A model generated the notes under the pieces. The model saw only the letters and a program-made list of their open reading frames with translations, made no database searches and was not told the DNA's origin. A stretch of DNA of 64,000 nucleotides from Echinometra lucunter (lineage: Eukaryota; Echinodermata; Echinoidea; Camarodonta; Echinometridae), in contig CM057167.1 of NCBI GenBank assembly GCA_029962745.1, forward strand, positions 20,589,102-20,653,101, written 5' to 3'. The position numbers and the translations under genes were made by a program. Shown in pieces: positions 34,501 to 49,500 of this stretch (position 1 is its first letter; every line of letters begins with the position of its first letter).

Positions 34501-37500
34501 GCTTGATGATATTATGAACAATGAATTACATCTGTCACAGACATTTTACAACTTTTCTCAATGTACTGAAATAGCAGCTCCACCTGAGAGCTCTGCTGCA
34601 AAACAAGAATGGGTATTTAGTGCCACTAAACATTGGTTATCAACAGACATGCAAAATGAACAAACTAAATACACTACAAAAAAAAAAATAATGTTGAAAC
34701 AGGGACTCAAAGGACCCTGGTTCGAGTCCGAGTCACGTCTTTCGGATGGTGACGTAAAAGGTCAGTCCCAGACGTAAATAATCATATCTGATTGATACAC
34801 GTCTGTAAAAACCCAATTCAACAACAATAACAACAATCGATGGACAGAAGTGGGAATGAAGCTAATGTTTAGTGTACATGTGCATGATCTACTGGCAAGA
34901 TAGGAAACGTCATAGGGAGACATCACTGCAAACATGCTGTAGCAAGAAAATGCTTAATCGTCAATATCCAACACATCACAATTTCATGTCTCTAACCCTT
35001 GATCCAACACTATACTGTCAGTAACCTGGAACCAAACTGTAGCCCGAGCTACACCTTACCTTCAGGGAAAGACTCGATGCGTGTATGTATGTCTGCTGCT
35101 CTCGCTGCTTCCTCTACCTCTTCTGCTGGACAATGTACTTTACCATAGCGGATATTATACCTGTAGTGGGAGCAGCAAAATAATTTCCCTTGCGTTTAGA
35201 ATAACAGTCCTACTACTAATAATAAACATTTTCTCATATAGAACTATTTAGGGTGCTAAGACTACAATGTCAAGAAGAATATCTAAGTGTATTCTTAACT
35301 AAAAACAATTTTTTTAAAATGTATGCAAAAGAGATACAAAACAAACAAAAAAGAAATCATAATTAGTAGCTCTAAGAGGAGTTTATTAATCTAAAGAGTC
35401 TAAAAAGTCCATGAAGTCTACAATTATTCAAGGGATAGTCGTAAATCCATTTTCCTGTAAACATAACCGCTCTTATCAAGAAATAAGTGATGAAAGTGTA
35501 CTGCTATTGGAGTCTTTGTAAATTCAAAATCAGATTTCAAACACATTTCATCTGTGACTTTCAAATCTCATTACTTACGATGTCTTCTCCTGCACTCCTG
35601 CACATTTATTCCTGTAATGCAATCTCATCACTCATGAATGGGTGTTTCTGTGTCAAGGTTACATGACAACTGACTGGTGAAAACCTACTAACCTGATATC
35701 ATTATTGAAAAGAACTGTGTCTTGTGGGACAACACCAATAACTTTCCTCAGAGAACTCTGGCCCACCTGAAGAGATAAATTAATATTGATACAAAAACAA
35801 TGAAAAAAAAACAACAAAACGAAACATTTCATAAAACATTTTTTGTTTGAACATCCGAGAGTGCTTTTTCCAACAACAACTACAAACAAGGAGGAGAGAT
35901 TTTCAACAGCAAAAGAGTATGGGGTCATTCACCTTGCTGATATCCTGACCATCTAATCTGATGTGACCACCTTGTACCTCATAGAACCTGAAGAGAAGTC
36001 TGATGATGGTACTCAGCCCCCCCCCCCCCATGCCCCAGTCTATCCGGATTAGGATCAAGATCTTCCCCATATCAATCCTCTAAGCATTAACTTGTTGAAT
36101 ACCTTGTTGATATCCTGACCATCTAATCTGATGTGCCCAACTTGTACCTCATAGAACCTGAAGAGAAGACTGATGATGGTACCGTTATCAACTCAGTGCC
36201 CCCCCCCCAATTGCCCCAGTCTATCCAGATTAGGATTAAGATCTTTCCCATACCAATTCTCTTAGCATTAACTTGTTGAATACCTTGCTGATATCCTGAC
36301 CATCTAATCTGATGTGACCACCTTGTACCTCATAGAACCTGAAGAGAAGTCTGATGATGGTACTCTTGCCAGCTCCTGATGGACCCACCTACATCACAAA
36401 TGCAAGAGATAGAAAAGCAGGCAGTAAATTCACACAGTTTTTTTTTAAAAAAAGCATACAGCAGTTTTAAATATTTTCAAGACAAATGAAGCTTTCATTT
36501 GTACTCTTCAACTAATATGCACATAAGCTAGAGATAAAAGAAGAACATACATGTAAAAATCATTCAACAATGGCTATGACCTAAGGACAATTAGAAACAT
36601 TGCGCCTCAAACTACAGACCATCCTCCCTAGAGCAAGTTGGAATTCTTCAAAAAATGCTACCTTATTAGGCATCTTATCCTTATGTCATTGTGCGAAAGA
36701 ATGCGTCCAGAACACAAAATATAAAAATCATTGAAAATCAAATTTTCAAACAATAATTGATAATTTCAGAGTTAGCACGTAGACCTTGTAAATTGATATA
36801 CTATCTTCTTGTGGCATGAACTTTGTTAAAATTCTATTCCAATATGTCAAAAAAGACATTTTGATTTTTGTATTTTGCGTTCCGGACGCGTTCTTTCGCA
36901 CAACGACATGAAGATATAACACCTTATCTTCATATACATGTACATGTACTTAATTCTTCATATAGCTTGTAGTTACTTACAATGGCAAGTACTTGACCTG
37001 GTTCAACTGTAAAGGACACATTTCGTAAGATAGGCTTCCTGCAAGAAAAATAAAGGAACAAAGAAACATAAAAAGCATAAACACATACAAAATAAATGTA
37101 ATATTAAATACTTGCATATGTAAAAACACAAAGATTGTGGACTAACAATATGCTTAAGGAATTGTATTCAAAACAACAAAAAAAGTAACTCCCCCCTAAT
37201 TCAAAATAGCATAACTTTTTAACAAAGAAGTTTTGAGCAAAATAATTTGGCAGGAGTGTTCCTACACTTATTGACTAACTTCTGCGTGAAAATGAGGTTG
37301 ATCCGTCAAGTCAAGCATGAGTGAGCAGACACTAAAGGCAAAAATGTCACTTTTCAAAAGTCACAAGAGTCATGGGGGGGGTCTGTGAAACAAGCTTTTT
37401 CTGGTTTTTGTTTTTTATCATGATTGCGTCATGGTTGAGTGAGCACATTTTTAACAATGAAGCAAGAAGTGCTTAAAATTTACTGTTTAATGCCGGAAAA

Positions 37501-40500
37501 ACAACTACCCGGTATTTTCACATATGTGCTGACTCATGTTGGTTGATGCCAATTCTTTCCATAAAGTGAATGGATTTTGTAGATTTAGGAGGGCTTAACA
37601 TCAATTTTTCCCAAAAATTGTGTTCACCCAACCGTGAGACAAGTATCAGAGATAGGCGTGAGGGGATCAAACAATGGAAGAAACCAAATTCGCCACATTT
37701 TTTTTCCACAGACCCCCCAAAATGACTCTTGTGACTTTTGAAAAGTGACATTTTTGCCTTTAAGGTCTGCTCACTCATGCGTGACTTGACGGATCAATCT
37801 CATTTTCACACAGAAGTTACTCAATAAATGTAGGAACACTCCTGCCAAATCATTCTGCTCAAAAAATTTTCAGTAAAAAGTTATGCTATTTTGAAATTGG
37901 GGGGTAGTTACTTTTTTTGTTGTGTTTATTTGTCCTTTTCAGCATAAGACAGACATAAAAGACATATAATACCAAAGTCAACTTGCTGAAGACAGAAACA
38001 GGAAGTTCATCCCTTGACCATTTAACTCACTCAACAGATTCTATGACACCATCTTGGATGATGAAGGGTTTTGAGGCGGTGTAAATAAATGGTATATGAG
38101 ATGGCAAAAAAGGGATCTTTTTTGCTTCCTGGGAGCAAAAGATGTAGACCATTCAAATTCTTGTAAAGTTAGAGTGAAATATGATGTCAAAAGTTTGTCT
38201 GTATAACTTTTTTTTTTTTTTATTTGAGCATGAACGTTAATTTAAGTGTCAATGTGCATCTCGTTACCATAAGTGCCGCAATTTAAAAAAAAAAAAAAGA
38301 AGGGGGTTTTCCACAGGGGTTTGCTGCTGGGTATCTAAATGAGCCTTAGCTCGAACCCTTGCCCAAGGTTATGTGTAGCCCTGTCCCTAGCCTTATATTT
38401 CAGAAATTTAAAAAAAAAGCTGGAATGAATTTCAGCAAGGCAAATGTTGAGTCACATTGTGTTCCTTTGCCATAAATGACCATTATACTTACTGTTCATT
38501 GTAGTAGAAAGAAACATTATCAAACTCCACTTTCCCTTGTCTGACAATGAGATCCTTAGCACCGGGTTCATCTTGAATCTACAGGATAGCAGATAGAAAA
38601 AGAAAAAAAAAAGGGACTTGTAAATTTGTTTTGACATGGCAAGGGGCACATCTTATGGCTCAACAATGGCTTGTTATTGCATGTTCAAGGTAGATCATGG
38701 TACAGGATAAGATATGAATTCTAATAGAATATATGCTTCCTGTCAACCAACTTGAAGCTCATCACAACAATCATTACACACAAGCTTACAAAATCTAATC
38801 TTGCTGCAAATTTTAGGAAAATCCAGTCAACTTCAATTTTAAGTGCACTGTGGTCTGTGGCCTTAACACATGCACACCTGCCAAAAAACAAAGGATTCAG
38901 GCTCATCACTAATTGAAAGGCTTAGATACTAAATGCCATAAGACCCTTCTGAACCATAATCTGAAATAATTCATGTACATGGAAGTTTCATAAATGTGAC
39001 CTTAATGCGATACCTAGTCAAAACCCATTCATAGTCAAGTCCTGAAGTGTGCAGTGGCCTTCACTCTACATACTGAATTGTTTTGCACATTTCTGAAGAT
39101 GGAACTCTTGGCTGATCTGCAGGGCATCCATGCAAAACAGTGTTCAATCAATGAAGGAGGAACCCTACTGAAAACAGACAAAGAGATAAATCTGAAAACT
39201 AACCTCTTGTTTCTCTTCCAGGAGATCAATCATGTTTTCCATATCGATGAAAGCTTGCTGTATCATTCTGAAATATCAAAAAATACAAGAAAAATAATAA
39301 TGGAATTACAAAAGAAATCACAAGTTTACATTTCCTTTGGGTCAATACCATACTTCACAACACATTTCCTGTATAGCTCTGGAGAAAATGACAGGTTTAA
39401 GTACCTTTCATTCAATCAAGAATATTCATCAATTACAATATCATCTTTTTCACACGGCAAGAAAGTAATTAAATAACATCTCATTTTAATTGCTAAACTA
39501 TCAGAGCTGATGTCACAAGAAAGCTGAATCAAAATCCTTCAAAAGTAAGTTTTATAAATTCATTGTGAACAAATTATGAAGTCTGTCTTCTCTACATACT
39601 GCAGAAAAGACTACAGGCTGGAAGTGTGACCTTTGAACCCCATGACCCCACTGTGACCTCCATGCTTACCTGTAGTATGTACCAAAGAAGTTGAGGGGGC
39701 TGTACAGTTGCATGATGTATGATGAGAACAATACATAGTCTCCTGCCTATGGATAGCAACAGGAAAGCATACATCAAAGATTTAGAATTGTCCACATGAC
39801 AGACCTTTAGATGCATGCAGTTCTGAAAAATAAATATAGTCCCATCCCTGCTCTCAACCAATCATTTTATAAAGTATAATACTTCAACACCCTGTATGAT
39901 TAAGATAGGCCCCTAGATGCCCCCTCCCACTATGGAACTAATTTAAGATTCAAAATAATACCTAAATAACATATGACCTTCTTTGAAGAGCAGGGGACTG
40001 TACTGGAAGAATATATGGGGTAAAAGAAAAGCATCTAAAAATGGTAGTTTTGTCACAGAAATTGTAATATTTGCCTCCCCATTCCTGGATCTGCCTATTG
40101 GGACAGGAAGTTGGAAGAGAATCTTGGAAGAGAAACTTGGAAGAGAGACTTAGAAGAGACACTTGGAAGAGACACTTGGAAGAGAAACTTAATAGAGACA
40201 CTTAGAAGGGACACTTAAAAGAGACACTTGGAAGAGAAAACTTAGGAGAGAAACTTAGAAGGGACACTTGGAAGAGACACTTGGAAGAGAAGGCTTAGAA
40301 GAGACACTTGGAAGAAAAACTTACTGTGAGCCTTCCTTCACAGACGATATGAGCACAGAGCATACACCCCACAAGAAGACCAGCATTGATGACAAGGTTC
40401 TGAGCCGAGTTCAGCAATGATAAGGATGCAGTAGACTTCCACTCACTCACCTGTATAATGGCATAATGATATATTCTTTAAATAATACCAGCATTATACG

Positions 40501-43500
40501 AAACCCCAAAATGCCCTCGATTTGATACCTCATTCATTACATATCAAGGAAAAAGTTTGGAATTGTGATCTGGGCCCCGTAACACGAAAATTTGCAATCA
40601 ATCGCAAAGTTGTAACAGCCAATCAAGACCATTGTTTTATGTGCATCTCGTTCAAAAAGGTGACCCTGGACCAATCAGAATTGTTATTTTAAATCTGCGA
40701 TCAATCGCAAACCTTTGTGTTACGGGCCCCAGAAGTATTGATTTTATCTCAGTGCTGTTGAAGGAAATAAAATAGCATGATAACATGGTACGATTGCTTT
40801 AAAATGTTTTGCATTCACCTACAAAGTTCTCTGAAGTGCGAAGAACTTCAGTGATCAGTAACATACACAATCAAATACCTCATAAATGAGGTTGGTTTAA
40901 GAATTTTTCCAAGGCTGTAGAGTCCTTGTCTGCTTCAGAAGGGTCAGGACATGATTACTCTGTCTTTTGTAGTGGCAAACATTATCAGCACACAGGTCCA
41001 TGAAACAAAGAATTTCTTACCTGGTAGTCTGTAATGCATTCATCATACATCCCGACTTCAAATGCCTCATTGTTGTAGTATTTCACCTGGGAAATCAAAT
41101 AAATATCAAAGGTTATGTAAAGTTTTGGTTAGCCCTAAAAAATTACGGTATCTGTCAGATTTCTTTGCTTTTAGATGGTCAATAGGAAGATACTCGCAAA
41201 ACTATGATGTTGTTAAGCTTTTCGTCTTCCTCAAGTGGAATATTACATAAATGAGAGGCGATAGATATTTTGATCTCGGGTCAGCCACACAAAACTTCAA
41301 CAATGTACATGTAGACGTGCATCACACAGGGCCTGCACACGTGTAAAACCAATAAGAGTTCTGTTTATGCAGCAAGCATAATGAAGCGCTGACATCGTGG
41401 TGTGGGAAGCAGTCAGGGTGTAGGGGTCCTAACCAGTACAGCAGAGTGTAGCCATTATATTGCATTCCCTTCAGAAATTTGACCTTTAACCTTTGAACTA
41501 CACACCCCAAAATCTGATCAGATCATCTTCCTGTGGTGATACATACTAGCACTTATTTTTCCTAATTTAACACAAAGCCCTGCTCAATAGTATTTTTATG
41601 TGTGGCGGCCATCTTGAAAACAATATCAAATATGAAATAAATAATTTGACGTATAAAGTAATTCACTCCAAAATCTAAATACCAATTGATACATGTCAAA
41701 TAAAAGACGGAAATAATTGGATACTCACCGTTTCAAAATTGAGCAAAGAATCAATAGCTTTTTGTCTCATCTTGTTGTCTTTCAAGTTCATCTCACGACG
41801 GAATTTTGTCCTCCACTCAGTAACAGCAACAGTGACAACTGGAAAACAGGAGGCAAGACAAGCTGTTTAGCTCACACTTTTCTTCATTTTGTTTCAACCT
41901 TAACACAAGGAGACAACAATCCCCTAAAAATATGAAATTTTAGAGAAACATATAGTTGCAGACTATAAGAATAAAAAAAGCAACATATTTGGGGAAAAAA
42001 ACGAAATGAAAATAGGTAGAGGAACAGCAATAGTTTTTCACTGTCTAACCCCAACAAATAACCAGAGAAATAAAAATAATGTGTATAAATTAATCTGCAA
42101 AAAATAAATGCAAATCAAATAGGCAACATTCTAGACAGCATTCCATAAGCACTATTCATTCATCAAGGCACTGGTTTATGAAAGCTTATGACAGTAGCTG
42201 ACTGAGTATTTTTCATGCTTTGTTCCATAGAATTCGGTGAGGGAAAAGTTTTGAATTCAGCAAGGATACAATTTCATGACATGTACATGTAGATCCATCA
42301 TAATACAATGGTTCACTCATCCTCCATAACAAATAATAACAAATACAAAAAACCAGGATATTGTATCTCACAAAACAGTGCCCTCTGTTGTGTTCATGGG
42401 ACACAAGCATGATTACAATATGAGACCTATGTATAATGACACTAGAAGGAACAGGATGTAATAGAAAATGAATAATGACCTCCTATAACAGCACTTCAAC
42501 AATACCAAACAATCAATCTTGCGTTATCCTTCACACAATACTTCCGTTGATGTAAGCAAACACCTTTTCAACAATTTACATGACAGTAGAGCATTCATTT
42601 CATCCTGTGGAATATAGAGAGATAACCTAGTTCTGTGGATATACCACACATCAGTGCTCCATATTAAAGAGAAGCTCAAGTTCTGGGAACGGTGAAAATA
42701 ATTTGTGAGCTTTCTCATTCTTTCCACGTCAGTGAGGAAGAATATCATAGTAAAAAATGTTCCCTAGAAAGGATTGCTCCTCAAATGCCCTCATATTGGA
42801 TATATGACAAGGAAAAGCTGAAAAGTTTGGGGGTAACATTCATGCCAGATTTGTGTGTGGTCCCATATACTCATTGCTGCAATGCAAGTACCTTTTGGAG
42901 AAAGTGAATTTCTTATCCAGTTGTGTTCATCAGGGAAAAAATTAATTATTTTTTTTCCGGGGCTACTTTTTGAGCCCACCCGCCCAAATTTTCTGCACTG
43001 TATTACAGTTTACATTGGACCCTATGAGAATTTCAGGGGCTCTTCTTTAGTTTTCCACGGCTCTTTTTGGCATTTCGGGGGCGAATTCGCCCTGAGCCCT
43101 CGTGTATTTTTTTCCCGGGTGTTTATATACAACTAATCCAACTCTCCCAGTTGCTTAGAAAGAGTTCTTTCACATTATGATCACATGACCAGAACTCCAA
43201 CTTATCTTTAACTTTTTTGTTAGGGGGTCCAGAATGAAATTCCGGACTCTGTATGTACATAAGTAGTGAGCCCCCAGTGTTAAAATTGTTCAATTTTGGG
43301 GGGGTCCAGACCTACATGTATATGTGGGGGGCCCACATGTATCCTGTATGCCTATTAATGTTGAGTCCTGCCACACATGCTCTGGCAACAATGGTTCTCA
43401 ATTTCCCACACAAACTTCAACCCTGGCCCATGCTCTACACCAAACAAAAAAATAAACTAAACCCAAATGGCACTCTTAACTTGTGGAGTAGGATTTGGTT

Positions 43501-46500
43501 TCAGAAAGACACACATTTTCCATAGACCCTTAACCATCTGGGGTTAAGGCCAGTTAAGATATGAACCCTGGCGACAAACCCCCCCAACATTTTTCGTGTT
43601 CAAATAAGGCGCAGCAAACCCTGGCACTTATTTCAATGAACATGCATTAACGTATCAACTCTCAAATGAAAGAGATTTTTGTCAAAAGTTGCGCAGACAA
43701 ACTCATGACATCATATTTTGCGCTAATTTCTGAAGAATTTGATTGGTCCTCAGCTTTTTTGCCACCAGGAGACAAAAAATTTGCCTCTCGCCTCGGCAGG
43801 TCATATCTGAACAAACCTTTAATGTGGAACAGATTAACCCCAGTCCAACTCTGTGACAAAAATAAAGCCCAAAGCAAAAAAAAAAAAACCCAAGCAATAC
43901 CTGGAAGTCATCTAGTTCTTGAATAGAGACAAATTTTGCTAACATACATGTAATTCTTAATTCTTCTGTTCAGTTTTTGTTAAATCTAATTTTTAAAATG
44001 TTTTTCTATCATTACAAGATTTCCTTAGCTCTGTTTTGATTGGTAGGAATCTAACTAATAAACTTACTGATATAAAGGGTCATAGCAACAAACACGATGA
44101 GGCCAAACCATGCATTGAAAGCACTGATGAAGTAGACCACTGCTATAACAATATCAGCAATTGTTGGGAAGATGTTGAACACTATGTAGCTGTAGGTGAG
44201 AAAAAGAATTTTGGTTAGATTATTAAAGTGAGTTGAATGAAAGGCAGAAAATGATCACTAAAGCCAGCTGCACACTATACGATCCGTCTGCGATCCAATT
44301 TTGGAAAAATTGTTTTATGAACATTTAAACAAGCGAAATCTTAATAACTGAAGTTTCGAATTGTTGTATGAATACAGAAATCAAAATTCCAGGCTATTGC
44401 GAGCCTCCCTGTATGAATAAAAACATACTCAATGAACATACTCAATACCGAATCGTAGTGATGTCATAGCAATCTTGCGATCGGCTACGATTTGAAGCCA
44501 ATTTGACCTTTACTCCGACCACAAAGCTTGCAGTTAACCAAAATTTTGATTTTAGTATTCCTATCATTATTCTGAACTTCAAATAAGATAGTTTTACTTT
44601 TTTGAACTGTTACATTAATGCTAATTGCCATTCGTTCAAAAGTCAGGACACAGTCGGCTTGTATTGTGTGCAGCGGGCTTTAGAGTTAGCAACTGTAATA
44701 AGAAATTACAGAAAGTACAAACATTGGCAACTTGGTTTCCATTTATTCTGAATGCAAAATATTTGTTTATTTGTCTAAAACAGAAGTTTGTTTCAAACCT
44801 ATAAATTGTAAAGTAAGTTCCACTCATATCAATGCAGATAAACTTTCTTTTCATTCTATATACACTGTTTCATTTCATATTTAATCTGGACCCCGTTTCA
44901 TAAAACTTGCTATCAGTAAGAACTGCCACATTTCTATGACAAATTTGCTCTTAGCCAATCAGATGCAAAGATTTCAGTAGCTTATAACAGTTACTGCAAC
45001 TTGTTCTCAGACCTCCCAACCTTCCTGAATGAAAAATAGAGATGATTTGGCTCAAAATTAGGAAATAAACAGCATTTCCAAAAGGAGTGTGTAGTAAATT
45101 CAAAAAGAAAAATAGGACAATCATATCGAAACAAGAGCTTGGAATGGTCAAAATTCATATTCTTTCCTCCAAATTCAGAATGGTTGGGAGGTCTGTGTTA
45201 CTGATAACAAGTTTTATGAAATGGGGCCCAGTTTGTGACAAGGTGATGTGGTACCTGAGTAAACTGTTAATGCTGGTAGTTCCTCTATCCATCATCCTCA
45301 GAACTTCACCAGTCTTCCTATTAAGATGCCAACGTAATGACAAACTAAAAGAGAAAAAGATAAAAGAACATTTCTAGTGATTTGCTATGGGACATAGTTC
45401 TCGCCAGTACATAACACCCATGGTTCCAATACCATGTGTGCAGCATTTGAGACAAAGGAGAACCATGCGTGAAATTGCTGCAACATGCGTAGCAACAAGC
45501 GTAAAAAAATAGTTTAGTAGCAGTTTCAATAAATGCTCAGATTATTTTACTTTTTGGCAATATATTTCTGCTATTACGCCTTTAGCAGACAGCTCCCCTG
45601 ACCTATATCTTGTATTTACATGTATGTACTTATAATATTTAAAAGAGGAAGTACTTTTTGTCCTTTTGCTATAAAACATATAGGATAGTATATCCTATAC
45701 TATACCTATTCCTATACTATACTATATTCCTAAACAGGGAGACACTGTAATTGAATACAAATTCCTATACTATCCTATACTATACCTATTCCTATACTAT
45801 ACTATATTCCTAAACTACTATAAAACATATACTGCCGACACTCCGACCAACCTAACTTAAGGTGTTATTTTATAACACTCCCCAAGCTTCTGCGCTTTGC
45901 GTCAGGGGGGGGGGGGGGGAACCGTGCGTGGATTTTTTTCTAGTGAGAACCCTGCTATGGGAAATCATTCACCACTATTTGTAAAGCATATCTAAAGATA
46001 TCATACAATCAGTCTGGTTGAATAACAAAAATGTTAGTGTTTCTGACAATTCCATATATATGCTGAATGTTTTCCAGAGGGAGACACTGTAATTGAATAC
46101 AAGTACTGCCTGTACTGGTATTTAAATGCTTTCTACTATCATATAATTGCAAACTAAAGGAAAAAAAGATAAAAGAAAATGGGATCTACAACATGTACAT
46201 TATGAGGAAATCATTCAACACTATTTCTAAAGATATACAATCAGTCTGGCTGAATAACAAAATTTTTGCGTTTTTCACAAATCCAGGTACATATGAACAG
46301 TTTAGATGCAATAACAATTAAACAGCAAACACCATTTTTGACAATTTTCAAGTAAGGTCCCATCATATAGTACAATCTATCTTTATTGTACTTTTCAAAT
46401 GATATAGTAGTCATTACATATAAAGGTGTGTTGTTGATGAACTTATGGTCAAAAGTAGCGTATATTTTCTCATTATTTTCTTTGTTTTTCTTGATCTTTA

Positions 46501-49500
46501 ATTGCAAATATCTCAATTTGACAAGAGGGGATATATATCGGCTTTTGCATTCAAACTCTTCATACATGTAAGCTGAAAGTCATAGTGACAATTTTTTCAA
46601 AGACAGTAAATAAATACGAGTACTAGTATTTAAAGGCATTGGCTAACTTTGTGAGTAGCTGATTAAAAAAATTCTCAAACTAAGATGAAACATGTGTATG
46701 AGTACTTGTATTTGTACTCAAAAACCCTGAAACCAACCATAATTTGGAATGAAAAAGTGTAAGTTAGACGCAAACGGCGATTTTATTATCCTTCGTCTCA
46801 CGAGACAATCACTAAGAGGACCACTTTGCTTGAATTTGAAAATGCCGTTATGTGCCTCCTGCAGCGTGATACGCCAATACACACAGTACGGTAAGGTGAG
46901 TCATACGCGCATGCGCACTCCTTATGTCTATTCTATGCAACCTACCCTCGTATATTTTTCAAACATTGGTTCACATTTTTGATAATTATAAATACTTCCT
47001 GTGGATATTATACTTTGAAACTTTCAGACTGGTATTTTTACACTATAACCCTTATGTTTATCCCATTTTCAAGTAACAAAACAAGATTTTTTTTAAATCA
47101 TAACAATGTTAACCAATGCCTTTAAAAACTTTCTGTTATCAGATAATTGCAACATTAAAAGTTTCAACTTTCCACAACACATTATTTGACACCCAAAAAT
47201 TTTACAAAAGACCCTTAAAATGTCAAAGTGTACATGTTAAATCCAATAACTCTGCTAATTATTCACAACTGAAAATAAAAAGTGCACTACAAAACAATTA
47301 TCATCATTATCATTAAAAAGAAAAATTTTTAAAAGGTTTCTTACTGATGCAGATGCTGAAATAGGCGGACCATGATGCCTTTGGTAGTATACTGTTGCAC
47401 TCTAATCCACAGGAGAGATCGAAGGTTACTCAGTAGACCCAAACTACCTGTAGACGACAGACATTATGAACATAAAATTCATGTTAACCCATAGAAGTAC
47501 AGAGCTTTTTAGAGGTCTAAATTAATCATCTTCAATCTTCAAATTGGCAACAAATATTATTTTTTTCCACTCTTTCATGATTTGAAAAAAAAAAATTATA
47601 GATATAACATGAACCAAAATGAATTATGATTGCAAAATTTACGCTGAAACTGCCAATTTGAATACGGAAATAGTGATTATACAATATTCACTGCGTTGCC
47701 AATTTAAAGAGTTTAATGATTAGTTACATTTAAACTGCTCTAATTCGAAAACGGAACAACATACTGCATTGGGAATGGACTCAAAACTTTCAGTGAATTT
47801 TTCTCTTTCTGCTCATGTATAGCATGTAATGCGCAGCATTCTGGATCAGCAGATACTGCAATAGCGTCTCCTAAAGAAGACACTGTACCTCTATGGGTTA
47901 AATATGTGACCTATACCACAAAATGACCAATAAGTCGAAATGGAAGTTTTATGGTGAACAGCTAATGCAGAGAGCTTGGGGCTGATAAATCATTTCAGGT
48001 CTCTTATATTTTTTAATAGTTTGTTTATTGATCTGCCATCTGACCAAATTTGGGAGCCATCTGTAACGGAGAAATTTGTTTTTCGTCGACTTAAAATGAC
48101 CATTTGGAAGGACTTTCTTATGAAAGTACATGTATGCAAGCATTCTGGGTAAAACCTTCACATGAATATGTGAAGGTTGTACCCCTACTCTAACCCTATT
48201 AACTTTGGAGAAATAAAGCCTAGAGCAAACATTGGTTCCAATATTCAATGCAACTACATTCCCTTCTCATTTATAAACATGGGCAAGTCTATGAAAACAA
48301 AATTACTAAATTCATTCTCATCTATATTATCAGGTATTCATTTTCAGGATCAGTATTTCAAGATTACTTTCACGCCAATGCTGACCTAGGGATGAGTGCA
48401 AGTGCAAAGTGCAAGTGGTATAAAAGGTGTGATACAAATTTCAACTTCTATTATTGTCATTAAAATGCAAAATATACCAATTACATTAACAATCAGACAT
48501 GTTGCTGAAATTGACCTAGGGGCATGTACCACATTCTCATATAAATTATTAGTTAGGGATTTAAGGGATAATTCAACAATACATTACCAAAGCCTCCACC
48601 CTGCAACAGCTTGCAGGCTACATAGAACAGAATGTACTTGACAGGAAACGTTGGAGTATCAGACAGCGCATCCACTATCCAAAGGTAGGTGATAAAAAAG
48701 AGATTAGAGTTGTTTACATCTTGTCTATATTACGGATTTTAGCTCACACAATATTGTTCAAGTTTACAACAATTACAAACCTAATCTTTCTTCACCTGAA
48801 ATAGGAATATGGCCTCATATTATTTGTCAGAATATCTTCACTAAACTATATGTATAACAATCACTACTTAGATGTTTACTTTTTAAAATCTTAATTAAAA
48901 ACCCCAGCAACAAATGTGGGGGTTTGGTGCTGCATATGTGAACAAGCCGCAATAACAAAACGGTGGTTTATTTCCAAGCCTCCCAATCATAACGCAGGTC
49001 AAACTGGTCACGAGTCAGTGGGCAATTGTGGATGAGGTCTAACATCATTATAATTCACAATCAATATGCATCTTCTCTAGCCAGAAGCCTTCAACTTGTC
49101 AACACCTTGCATTTCTACAATACTATTCACATCACTATGAAGGACTTATATTAAGAAGAACTAGTTTATGAACTATGTGTGATCTTTTTTTATCTTTACT
49201 TCTGCAATTCCTCTCAAGTCTAGCCAAAGTCGGGTCGTACAGTGCACTATAGCTATACAAAAACCTCTTACCAATGTTCTTATTGAGGACAGGAACAAAG
49301 ACATTGATGACACGTCCAGCAACCAGGATGAGAAGACAGAAGAGAACCCTCAGCTGCATCAGGCAGTTCCCTTTCGGCCAGACGTACGGCCAAATGATGC
49401 GCACCTTCGTCATGACGTTAGCCCAAGTTGAGGAATTTTCTGGTCCATTTGGAGGTATCTCATTTGTCTATTTGATATATAATACATAAAAGAAATACAA

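Noticed and set aside
35933..36180. The two partial Walker A exon copies as mutually exclusive alternative exons
   Set aside because: Both lack the P-loop half, and the minus-strand sequence before them is a G run rather than a pyrimidine tract, so no acceptor is plausible.
39054..39476. 140-codon plus-strand frame
   Set aside because: It overlaps the ABCB6 exon 39204-39267 on the opposite strand and shows no domain; it is a shadow frame.
40085..40322. CRISPR-like repeat array
   Set aside because: The short units are contiguous with no unique spacers, and the DNA is eukaryotic; it is a minisatellite.
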